Below, in pieces: positions 57,153 through 64,000 of a DNA stretch of 64,000 nucleotides; within the stretch, counting starts at the first letter, position 1, and every line of letters begins with the position of its first letter. A program made the translations under genes and the position numbers. The DNA lies in assembly GCA_032378655.1 (NCBI GenBank), contig JAVYJS010000006.1, forward strand, positions 23,030-87,029. Direction: 5' to 3'. This DNA comes from Arsenophonus melophagi. GTDB lineage: Bacteria > Pseudomonadota > Gammaproteobacteria > Enterobacterales > Enterobacteriaceae. A model generated the notes under the pieces. The model had not been told where the DNA came from. It searched no databases and worked only from the letters and a program-made list of their open reading frames with translations.

Positions 57153-58538
57153 TTATGATAATAATATTCTGACTAAATTAGAAAAATCCTCTTGAGCATC
57201 ATAATTTTCTTCACGTAATTGCTCTATTTTTCGGCAACCATGCAGTACAGTAGTATGATCTCGTCCACTAAAGGCATTTCCAATTTCTGGAAAACTATGA
57301 TTTGTAAGCTCTTTTGCTAACGCCATTGCCATTTGCCTTGGACGTGCGACAGAACGGGAACGACGTTTAGATAATAAATCAGCAACTTTAATTTTGTAAT
57401 ATTCTGCAACAGTTTTTTGAATATTATCAATAGTTACAAGTTTTTCTTGTAATGCAAGAAGATCGCGTAATGCTTCGCGAACAAAATCAATAGTAATTGC
57501 ACGACCTGTAAAATTAGCATTAGCAATAACTTTATTTAATGCTCCTTCTAATTCTCGGACGTTTGAACGCAAACGTTTAGCAATAAAAAAGGCTATTTCA
57601 TTTGGCAAATGGATCTGATTATCGTTGGCTTTTTTCATCAAAATAGCCACTCGCGTCTCTAATTCTGGTGGTTCAATGGCAACTGTTAATCCCCAACCAA
57701 AACGAGATTTTAGCCGATCTTCAACCCCATTAATTTCTTTAGGATAACGATCAGAAGTGAGAATGATTTGTTGATTACCTTCGAGTAATGCATTAAAGGT
57801 ATGTAAAAATTCTTCTTGAGAACGCCCTTTATTAGCAAAAAATTGAATGTCATCAATTAATAATGCATCTACAGAACGGTAATAACATTTAAATTTTTCA
57901 ATTGCATTATTTTGTAATGCTTTGACCATATCTTGCACAAAACGCTCAGAATGCATATAAACCACTTTGGCATTTGTTTTGCGTGCTGTCATGTTATTAC
58001 CTACTGCATGAAGCAGATGAGTTTTACCTAATCCTGTACTACCATAAAGAAAAAGTGGATTATAAGCTCGGCCTGGATTACCGCCCACTTGATTTGCAGC
58101 AGCTCGAGCAATCTGGTTTGATTTACCTTCAACAAAGTTATTAAATGTATATTTAGGGTTTACGTTTGCACAATATGCTATTTCAGACTGAGCGTGCATA
58201 CTCTCCCAACTAGGACGTATTTTTGCATGTATTAATGTAGGAAAACATTTGTTTTCTTTGGCATACATTCCAGCACTGCTTGGTGTTATTTTCGGCTTAT
58301 GACCTACTTTGAATTTTAATGCAGGTATATCAGAACCACAAAAATCACTCAATAATTCATTGATATTATTGGTATATTTATCTCTTACCCGATCTAATAC
58401 AAATCTGTTAGGAGCATAGAGCGCTAATATATTATCACTTAATTCTGCCTGGATAGGACGTATCCACATACTAAATTCTGTAGAAGGTAATTCATCTTGC
58501 AACCGGGCAAGACAGCGCTGCCAAAGCGAAAATGACAC
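57153..58538 (-). CDS. dnaA: DnaA, chromosomal replication initiator
   Basis: ATP-dependent initiator that melts the replication origin. The GTG at 58538 is chosen: it is preceded by AGGGGA seven bases upstream and gives the N-terminus SFSLWQRCLARLQDELP, as in E. coli, which also uses GTG. The open frame extends 38 codons further but without homology. The product has 461 residues. Domain III has Walker A in GSTGLGKTHLLHAVG and Walker B in VDALLIDDIQFF; domain IV has the DNA-binding signature GRDHTTVLHGCRKI, with glycine where E. coli has alanine. Presence of dnaA separates this organism from symbionts that lost it. Three long hairpins lie upstream. Confidence 0.97.
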   Translation of the reverse strand: MSFSLWQRCLARLQDELPSTEFSMWIRPIQAELSDNILALYAPNRFVLDRVRDKYTNNINELLSDFCGSDIPALKFKVGHKPKITPSSAGMYAKENKCFPTLIHAKIRPSWESMHAQSEIAYCANVNPKYTFNNFVEGKSNQIARAAANQVGGNPGRAYNPLFLYGSTGLGKTHLLHAVGNNMTARKTNAKVVYMHSERFVQDMVKALQNNAIEKFKCYYRSVDALLIDDIQFFANKGRSQEEFLHTFNALLEGNQQIILTSDRYPKEINGVEDRLKSRFGWGLTVAIEPPELETRVAILMKKANDNQIHLPNEIAFFIAKRLRSNVRELEGALNKVIANANFTGRAITIDFVREALRDLLALQEKLVTIDNIQKTVAEYYKIKVADLLSKRRSRSVARPRQMAMALAKELTNHSFPEIGNAFSGRDHTTVLHGCRKIEQLREENYDAQEDFSNLVRILLS

Positions 58539-58652
58539 TATGGATTCCCCTAAATTTTCCCAATTAGAATGATCATTTCCATAGGTAATTAAAATTATAA
58601 CTCTTAAAAACTTTTCTGAAGCCTTCATAATAAAGGGATGATTAATTTGCAC

Positions 58653-58691
58653 AAGTTAAAATCTGCACTACATTAGTGCAGATTTTAACTT
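58653..58691. repeat. Inverted repeat, 18-bp perfect arms, 3-nt loop, upstream of dnaA
   Basis: Arms 58653-58670 and 58674-58691 around CAT, 115 bases upstream of the dnaA start codon; well mixed sequence including TCTGCACTA. Confidence 0.95.
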
Positions 58692-58728
58692 AAAATTTAA
58701 ATAATATCTTTACTCTTTACAGAGTTTT

Positions 58729-58783
58729 ATACTTTTATTCATTTATACATTTTAGATTAAAATGTATAAATGAATAAAAGTAT
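58729..58783. repeat. Long inverted repeat, 26-bp perfect arms, 3-nt loop, upstream of dnaA
   Basis: Arms 58729-58754 and 58758-58783 around GAT, second of three consecutive large hairpins. Confidence 0.96.
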
Positions 58784-58804
58784 CGATAATGCTAGCACAT
58801 ACTA

Positions 58805-58866
58805 AATGTATATAACATCCAATAATAGATAACTGTGTATATCTATTATTGGATGTTATATACATT
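58805..58866. repeat. Long inverted repeat, 27-bp perfect arms, 8-nt loop, upstream of dnaA
   Basis: Arms 58805-58831 and 58840-58866 around ACTGTGTA, third of the series, about 360 bases before rpmH. Confidence 0.96.
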
Positions 58867-59127
58867 CTTTGTGACTTTTGAATATTCTTGAAGATAGTAT
58901 GAAGCATCCGAATAATTTAAACTTGTATGCGATAGAATCGTGTTCCAATGTTCTATTAAGAACCTTCTACAAAGGCGCATTAATGTACTAATATAGTCTT
59001 TATATGTAGTCTTTATAGTAGCTGGAAGAGAATAATCAAATTTATCTCTACACCATTGTATAATAATAATATTGTAATACAATACTACTTATATTGCTAT
59101 ATAGTCGTTGCTATGACTGCATATAGC

Positions 59128-59165
59128 AGTATGTCACTTCTAGTGAAGTATGTCAGTTCTAGTGA
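59128..59165. repeat. Tandem duplication, two 19-bp units with one difference
   Basis: Units 59128-59146 and 59147-59165 differ at one base. Their outer ends (59129-59138 and 59161-59170) are also reverse complements over 10 bp. It lies about 60 bases before rpmH. Confidence 0.9.
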
Positions 59166-59222
59166 CATACATAGATTTACAAAATTAATAATAGCTATTT
59201 GTTAAATTAGGTAGAAACCGCT

Positions 59223-59360
59223 ATGAAACGCATTTTTCAACCATCTGTGCTAAAACGAAATCGTTCTCACGGTTTCCGTGCTCGTATGGCCACTAAAAAC
59301 GGCCGACAAGTTTTGGCTCGTCGTCGTGCTAAAGACCGCGCTCGTCTGACCGTTTCTTAA
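59223..59360 (+). CDS. rpmH: Ribosomal protein bL34
   Basis: Small basic protein of the large ribosomal subunit. The 45-residue product reads MKRIFQPSVLKRNRSHGFRA at the start and ends RARLTVS, one residue shorter than E. coli. It is nearly identical otherwise and is noticeably more GC-rich than its surroundings because of strong conservation and arginine content. It is first in rpmH-rnpA-yidD-yidC-mnmE and is divergent from dnaA, as in E. coli. Confidence 0.97.
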   Translation: MKRIFQPSVLKRNRSHGFRARMATKNGRQVLARRRAKDRARLTVS

Positions 59361-59394
59361 AGTAAATACAAAAGTTATAGGCTTCTTAATATAA

Positions 59395-59757
59395 GTGGTT
59401 ATACTTACTTTTCCTAAAAAGTTAAGATTATTAACTCCAAGGAATTTTGATTATGTTTTTCAAAAGCCTCAGCAAAGAGCGAGTACTCAAGAAATAACTA
59501 TTCTTGGACGTCAAAATAAGCTGAGCTACTCTCGTATTGGCCTTTCTATCGCAAGAAAAAAAGTTAAACATTCCCATGATCGGAATCGTATTAAACGACT
59601 AATGAGAGAATATTTTCGTTTACATCAGCATGAATTGCCTGCGATGGATTTTGTGATATTAGTAAAAAGAGGAGTTGTTGATTTAAATAATCAACAACTC
59701 ACCAAAATATTAGGCAAATTATGGCGTTGCTACTATCGTTTGGATCTAGGTTCTTAA
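59395..59757 (+). CDS. rnpA: Ribonuclease P protein component
   Basis: Protein cofactor of RNase P, which matures tRNA 5' ends. The RNA-binding signature is RNRIKRLMREYFRLHQHELP near residue 65. It starts with GTG GTT as in E. coli and is 120 residues long. The 3' end overlaps yidD by 37 bases. A 12-bp perfect inverted repeat (59672-59700) lies in the coding sequence near the C-terminus, 20 bases before the yidD start, where it could influence yidD translation. Confidence 0.95.
   Translation: MVILTFPKKLRLLTPRNFDYVFQKPQQRASTQEITILGRQNKLSYSRIGLSIARKKVKHSHDRNRIKRLMREYFRLHQHELPAMDFVILVKRGVVDLNNQQLTKILGKLWRCYYRLDLGS
59672..59700. repeat. Inverted repeat inside rnpA, 12-bp perfect arms, 5-nt loop
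   Basis: Arms 59672-59683 and 59689-59700 cover residues about 93-102. The first arm encodes GVVD and the second NQQL, where E. coli has GVAD and NRAL as I recall it. The changes again make the two arms complementary. Confidence 0.88.
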
Positions 59758-59957
59758 TCGCTCTAATAAGAGGTTACCAATTACTAATAAGTCCATTGGT
59801 AGGGCAATGCTGTCGCTTTAACCCAACATGCTCACAATATGGAATAGAAGTTTTATATCGATTTGGATTGATAGCAGGTTGCCGATTAATGATGAAACGT
59901 GTATTAAAATGCCATCCTTTACATAGCGGTGGTGACGATCCCGTTCCGCCAAGATAG
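59721..59957 (+). CDS. yidD: YidD, membrane protein insertion efficiency factor
   Basis: Small membrane-associated protein that assists YidC-dependent insertion. The 78 residues contain the family cysteine motif CCRFNPTCSQYGIEVL and RVLKCHPLHSGGDDPVP. It lies between rnpA and yidC, overlapping rnpA by 37 bases, which is the usual arrangement. The C-terminal extension of the E. coli protein is missing. Confidence 0.95.
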   Translation: MALLLSFGSRFLIALIRGYQLLISPLVGQCCRFNPTCSQYGIEVLYRFGLIAGCRLMMKRVLKCHPLHSGGDDPVPPR

Positions 59958-59983
59958 ATTAACCATAATAGAGAATATTAATG

Positions 59984-61567
59984 ATGGATTCACAACGTAG
60001 TCTTTTATTGATTGCTTGGTTCTTTATTTCTTTTTTGATTTTTCAAACATGGAAAACTGATAACATAAAATCTATAAACACTGAAGAAATCATAAAACCA
60101 ATAGATATGTCAATTTATGATGAGAACGCTAGATTTATTGTCGTAAAAACTGATGTGCTTGAATTACGTATTAATATTCGTGGAGGTGATATTGATGAAG
60201 TTAATCTATTACTTTACCCTAAGAAATTACATTCATCTGATCCATTTCGTTTATTAGAGACTAATGAAAAATTCATTTATCAAGCGCAAAGTGGTTTTAT
60301 TGGCCAAGATGGTCCTGACAATCCAAGAAATAATAACGGATTACGACCTTTATATTTCTCACAAGCAAGCAGCTATGTATTACAAGATGGTGAAAATGAG
60401 CTGCGCGTTCCTCTTACCTTTACAAATAAAGATGGTATAGTTTATCAGAAAATCTATGTATTGCAGCGTGGAAAATATAATATTTCTGTTGAATATAGAA
60501 TTCACAATAATAGCATGAAACCATTGATGTTGATGTTTTTTGGTCAACTGAAGCAAACTATTGAATTACCAAAAGAGCGTATTACAGGAAGTAATAATTT
60601 TGCATTGCATACCTATCGCGGAGCAGCGTATTCTTCCGATGAAACAAATTATAAAAAATATAGTTTTAGTGATATTACTGATAATAATTTACATATTAAA
60701 ACTAAAGGTGGTTGGGTCGCAATGTTGCAGCAATATTTTGCTACTGCATGGATTCCTGATCATCAGATCCAAAACACCTTCTATACAATAGATTTAGATA
60801 AAACTATTGCTCTTATTGGCTATAAGAGTGCTCCGTTAACAATAGCGGTTAACAGTCAACAAAGCTATACTTCAACATTGTGGGTTGGTCCAGAGTTACA
60901 ATCAGAAATGGCAGCAGTTGCAGCATATTTAGATCTAACTGTAGATTATGGTTGGTTATGGTTTATTTCTCAACCACTCTTTAACTTATTAAAGTTTATT
61001 CATAGTTTTATTGGTAATTGGGGGTTTTCTATTATCGCTATCACTTTTATTGTGCGCGGTATTATGTACCCTTTAACTAAAGCACAATATAAGTCAATGG
61101 CTACAATGCGTCTGTTACAACCTAAATTGATAGCGATGAAGGAACGAATCGGTGATGATAAGCAACGTATGAGCCAAGAAATGATGGCGCTCTATAAAGC
61201 AGAAAAAGTTAACCCATTTGGTGGATGTTTACCTTTATTAATTCAAATGCCTATTTTTCTTGCTTTATATTATATGCTTATGGGTTCTGTAGAACTACGT
61301 CACGCTCCATTCATTGGTTGGATCGAAGATCTATCGTCTCAAGATCCTTATTATATTCTCCCATTATTAATGGGGTTAACAATGCATTTTATTCAAAAAA
61401 GTTCACCAATGACATTTACTGACACAGTGCAACAAAAGATTTTGACCTATATGCCAGTTATTTTTACAGTATTTTTCTTGTGGTTTCCTTCAGGATTGGT
61501 TTTATACTATATTGTCAGCAACCTTGTGACAATTATTCAGCAACAAATTATTTATCGTAGCTCATAA
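59984..61567 (+). CDS. yidC: YidC, membrane protein insertase
   Basis: Inserts proteins into the inner membrane alone or with SecYEG. The N-terminal signal anchor is RSLLLIAWFFISFLIFQTW; a large periplasmic domain follows (about residues 40-330), then the conserved insertase core with WGFSIIAITFIVRGIMYPLTK (its arginine lies in the hydrophilic groove), NPFGGCLPLLIQMPIFLALY, and FLWFPSGLVLYYIVSN. The second of two close ATGs (59981, 59984) gives MDSQRS as in E. coli. The product has 527 residues against 548; the C-terminus is short. Confidence 0.96.
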   Translation: MDSQRSLLLIAWFFISFLIFQTWKTDNIKSINTEEIIKPIDMSIYDENARFIVVKTDVLELRINIRGGDIDEVNLLLYPKKLHSSDPFRLLETNEKFIYQAQSGFIGQDGPDNPRNNNGLRPLYFSQASSYVLQDGENELRVPLTFTNKDGIVYQKIYVLQRGKYNISVEYRIHNNSMKPLMLMFFGQLKQTIELPKERITGSNNFALHTYRGAAYSSDETNYKKYSFSDITDNNLHIKTKGGWVAMLQQYFATAWIPDHQIQNTFYTIDLDKTIALIGYKSAPLTIAVNSQQSYTSTLWVGPELQSEMAAVAAYLDLTVDYGWLWFISQPLFNLLKFIHSFIGNWGFSIIAITFIVRGIMYPLTKAQYKSMATMRLLQPKLIAMKERIGDDKQRMSQEMMALYKAEKVNPFGGCLPLLIQMPIFLALYYMLMGSVELRHAPFIGWIEDLSSQDPYYILPLLMGLTMHFIQKSSPMTFTDTVQQKILTYMPVIFTVFFLWFPSGLVLYYIVSNLVTIIQQQIIYRSS

Positions 61568-61610
61568 ACGCACGGCTGATAAAATCACAATAAAAAATAA
61601 GTATTGATAT

Positions 61611-61640
61611 TTTTGTTATTTTCCTCAAGAAATAACAAAA
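61611..61640. repeat. Inverted repeat, 11-bp perfect arms, 8-nt loop, after yidC
   Basis: Arms 61611-61621 and 61630-61640 in the yidC-mnmE gap, 44 bases after the yidC stop. Entirely A/T-rich with no strong T-tail, so a terminator role is unclear. Confidence 0.75.
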
Positions 61641-61704
61641 TAAATATGATTAAGTTGCAAAATACGATCTAGTAATCATTGTTATGATTAACATTGAGAC
61701 TAAA

Positions 61705-63078
61705 ATGCACAGATATGCTAATGATACTATCATTGCGCAAGCAACATCTCCTGGTCGAGGTGGTATTGGGATTTTACGAATATCAGGACCAAGAGTTACT
61801 GATATTGCGAATATTGTTTTAGGTAAATTACCTCAGCCACGTTACGCAGATTATCTGCCTTTTTATGATAGGAATGGTAAAATATTAGATCAGGGAATAG
61901 CCCTTTATTTTCCAGCGCCGCATTCATTCACTGGTGAGGATGTACTTGAATTACAAGGACACGGCGGTCCGGCAATTATTGATTTACTACTCAAGCAGAT
62001 TTTAGATATCAATGAAATTCGTATTGCCAATCCAGGTGAATTTTCTGAGAGGGCTTTTCTTAATGATAAAATAGATTTAGTTCAGGCTGAAGCAATTGCT
62101 GATCTAATTGATGCAAGCACTGAGCAGGCTGTTCGTGCAGCAGTGAACTCCTTAAAAGGTGTTTTTTCGCAACAGATATATGATATTGTGGACGCTCTTA
62201 CTAACTTACGTATTTATATTGAAGCGACAATTAATTTTCCTGATGAAGAGATTGACTGGTTATCTAATAGTAGAGTAATAAAAAAATTAAATGATATAAT
62301 ATCTTGCTTAAGCAACATACGTTCCAAAGCTTATCAAGGAAATTTATTGCGAGAAGGAATAAAAGTTGTTATTGCAGGAAGACCTAATTCTGGTAAATCT
62401 AGCTTATTAAATGCACTATCTGGTCATGAAGTAGCAATTGTAACAGATATTGCAGGAACAACACGAGATGTATTACGTTCACATATTCATATTGATGGTA
62501 TGCCGTTGCATATTATTGATACGGCTGGTTTGCGAGAAGCAAAAGATGAGGTAGAGAGGATAGGTGTTGAACTAGCATGGCAAGAAATAAAACAGGCTGA
62601 TCATATCTTATTTATAGTGGATAGCACAACAACTAAAGCTACAGATCCTGAACAGATTGGCTCTGAATTTATAGAGCGATTGCCGAAATTTTTACCTATT
62701 ACAGTAATTAGAAATAAAGTTGATATCACTAATGAACCAATAGAGATAACAAAAGTTAGTCATTACTCGCTTATTCGCCTTTCAGCATATCGAAAGGAAG
62801 GTATTGATTTATTGCGTCGATATTTAAAAGAAAGCGTTGGATTTAGTCAGCTTCATGAAGAAGGAGGATTCTTAGCGAGGCGTCGCCATATTCAAGCGCT
62901 TAATATCGCAGAAGAACATTTAAAAAAAGGACATCAACGATTTACGGTTGAGCGCTCAAGTGAGTTATTAGCAGAGGAACTACGTTTAACTCAAAAAGTA
63001 TTAAGTCAAATTACAGGAGAATTTAGCTCTGATGATTTATTAGGTCGTATTTTTTCCAGTTTCTGTGTCGGCAAGTAA
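61705..63078 (+). CDS. mnmE: MnmE, tRNA modification GTPase
   Basis: With MnmG it modifies the wobble uridine of certain tRNAs (5-carboxymethylaminomethyl group). The N-terminal tetrahydrofolate-binding domain begins NDTIIAQATSPGRGGIGILRISG. The inserted G domain has GRPNSGKSSLLNAL near residue 223, DIAGTTRD, DTAGLRE and NKVD. The C-terminal end FSSFCVGK keeps the conserved cysteine. The ATG at 61705 has GAG nearby and fits E. coli; an upstream in-frame ATG lies at 61684. The product has 457 residues. Its stop codon lies inside an inverted repeat. Confidence 0.96.
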   Translation: MHRYANDTIIAQATSPGRGGIGILRISGPRVTDIANIVLGKLPQPRYADYLPFYDRNGKILDQGIALYFPAPHSFTGEDVLELQGHGGPAIIDLLLKQILDINEIRIANPGEFSERAFLNDKIDLVQAEAIADLIDASTEQAVRAAVNSLKGVFSQQIYDIVDALTNLRIYIEATINFPDEEIDWLSNSRVIKKLNDIISCLSNIRSKAYQGNLLREGIKVVIAGRPNSGKSSLLNALSGHEVAIVTDIAGTTRDVLRSHIHIDGMPLHIIDTAGLREAKDEVERIGVELAWQEIKQADHILFIVDSTTTKATDPEQIGSEFIERLPKFLPITVIRNKVDITNEPIEITKVSHYSLIRLSAYRKEGIDLLRRYLKESVGFSQLHEEGGFLARRRHIQALNIAEEHLKKGHQRFTVERSSELLAEELRLTQKVLSQITGEFSSDDLLGRIFSSFCVGK

Positions 63079-63108
63079 TTATAAGTTTATCTACATAAAC
63101 TTATAATT
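63077..63108. repeat. Inverted repeat, 14-bp perfect arms, 4-nt loop, overlapping the mnmE stop codon
   Basis: Arms 63077-63090 and 63095-63108 around CTAC. The last two bases of the mnmE stop codon are in the left arm. No T-run follows, so termination is uncertain. Confidence 0.9.
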
Positions 63109-64000
63109 CTGTATAACTTCTATTGTATCTCTCTTATCTGTTAAGAGAGATAATCTGATTATAGCATTTCTATTGCTATAGATCATGCTATTTATACATG
63201 TATAAATAGCATGATCTCATGATATCTTTATATCTTTTATATTATAATTAATAATAATAATATTTAATAAGCAAAATATAGCAACTTTTTTGATAGTATC
63301 AATTGCTTTTTTATTCTTTCGCTTTATTTTAACTTATTTTAATATTAGACATTACATCATTCTCTTCTACATATCATTAACATTTATTTTATTAAAAAAT
63401 GAATTAAAAGGCATATAAAAGCTAAGTCAATATAATAATGCCAGATATATTTTATTATCTTAAAACTAAGATAATATGGGAAATACGGACTGTATAGCAA
63501 AAAATTTTCAAAATCTTACAGTTAGTAAGATAAAATCAGCATGCTGATCCTGTATCAGGATCAGATAGTTACTATCTGATACATAAATAATTTTGAATCA
63601 GTTTTACTATTTTATTTAAACTTATTCATTTAAAATTTTAAATTTTATTTGATTATTGCTTGACGTTGTGTTTTAAGTCTTTTTAATTTTTTTTAAAGCG
63701 CTCATGCTACTCTCAGCTAGATATATTCTCTTAACGATTTATTTTAAAACTGTGCAATATGGATACAATCCATCCATACATTTTAAAATCTAGCAACTAA
63801 CTACATTATTGTATTTTTATAAAAATTTTTTGAAAATAAACATCAACCAATAATTGATTACATTTTGCTGTCATTAAAAGCTTCCTTAAACCTTGACAAT
63901 TTTAATGATCTCTGATCATGATTACGAATATCATACTTGTATTGATCTCATATCCCATAACAACGGAAACAATGCAATATCACCTATTACTTAACTCACC
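63079..64000. other. Noncoding region after mnmE to the window end, with many hairpins
   Basis: No gene recognised in 920 bases. Inverted repeats: 63077-63108, 63126-63152 (11-bp arms), 63180-63217, 63453-63476 (10-bp arms), 63513-63531, 63544-63564 (9-bp arms) and 63560-63580 (10-bp arms, sharing bases with the previous one). The last 250 bases are A/T-rich and unremarkable. Confidence 0.65.
63180..63217. repeat. Perfect 38-bp palindrome without loop
   Basis: Halves 63180-63198 and 63199-63217 are exact reverse complements. It is the longest loopless palindrome in the window and starts 28 bases after another hairpin. Confidence 0.95.

Larger units (their letters stand above)
58539..59222. 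promoter_or_regulatory. Divergent region between dnaA and rpmH with three large hairpins
   Basis: The 684-base gap carries the promoters for dnaA and for rpmH-rnpA. It contains inverted repeats at 58653-58691, 58729-58783 and 58805-58866, an 11-bp bulged one at 59096-59127, and a tandem repeat at 59128-59165. In many bacteria the origin lies beside dnaA, but I find no cluster of TTATNCACA boxes, so origin function is not claimed. A 78-codon frame (58846-59082, minus) runs into a hairpin and is rejected. Confidence 0.55.

Noticed and set aside
57153..58652. Extended dnaA from an upstream ATG
   Set aside because: The extra 38 codons have no homology, and the GTG at 58538 has a proper ribosome binding site and the E. 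coli N-terminus.
58846..59082. 78-codon minus-strand frame between dnaA and rpmH
   Set aside because: It starts in A/T-rich DNA without a ribosome binding site, ends inside a large hairpin arm and resembles nothing; composition is that of the spacer.
2839..63580. Palindromes as REP/BIME, ERIC, MITE or CRISPR repeats
   Set aside because: Arm sequences are all different, there is no regular spacing and no terminal inverted repeats with target duplications, so no known repeat family or array fits.
2839..63580. All hairpins as intrinsic terminators
   Set aside because: Most lie hundreds of bases from a gene end, many in the middle of kilobase-long spacers, and only the one after tyrS has a convincing T-rich tail.
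63079..64000. Replication origin after mnmE
   Set aside because: There are a few GATC sites and A/T-rich stretches, but no cluster of DnaA boxes and no E. coli origin neighbour genes in view.

Overview
The window looks like part of the chromosome of a reduced-genome, AT-rich gammaproteobacterium of the Enterobacterales, most likely an insect symbiont. Nearly every protein aligns end to end with its Escherichia coli counterpart as I recall it, with matching lengths and catalytic residues. No transposon, prophage, CRISPR array, tRNA or rRNA gene could be recognised. By my sum of the called genes only about two thirds of the window is coding, so it resembles a genome still losing DNA rather than a fully compacted one. 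The species cannot be fixed by reading; stinkbug gut symbionts related to Pantoea or Ishikawaella are one possibility.

Layout, with E. coli gene order as reference: (1) 1-12750: sufD(partial)-sufS-sufE, pykF, sodB, grxD, rnt, pdxH, tyrS, the order of the E. coli suf-to-tyrS region with genes missing between them. (2) 14409-29386: dusA, dnaB, alr, uvrA/ssb (divergent) and yjcE, the dnaB-ssb region. (3) 30857-31369: a DedA-family membrane protein. (4) 31507-40692: rmuC-ubiE-ubiJ-ubiB, then ubiD-fre; tatABCD and rfaH, which lie between them in E. coli, have been replaced by a 2.5 kb spacer. (5) 41210-50878: sdhCDAB-sucABCD, a complete succinate dehydrogenase and 2-oxoglutarate-to-succinate segment. 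(6) 51380-52495: asd. (7) 52513-63078: gyrB-recF-dnaN-dnaA on the minus strand, divergent from rpmH-rnpA-yidD-yidC-mnmE. Together the genes serve Fe-S assembly, respiration (TCA enzymes, ubiquinone synthesis), replication and repair, peptidoglycan precursor supply (alr, asd) and membrane protein insertion.

The outstanding feature is the spacer DNA. The spacers reach 4.5 kb and are studded with long, usually perfect inverted repeats: arms of 10-28 bp, mostly 0-8 nt loops, each with a different sequence, often several in tandem or overlapping. They are not one repeat family and are not confined to gene ends. Shorter versions occur inside dnaN, rnpA and sdhA, where one arm covers residues that differ from E. 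coli as if the DNA had been rewritten as an inverted copy of its neighbour. This suggests a recurrent palindrome-forming or palindrome-correcting process (template switching during replication) with little repair opposing it. It is the observation in the window most worth testing.
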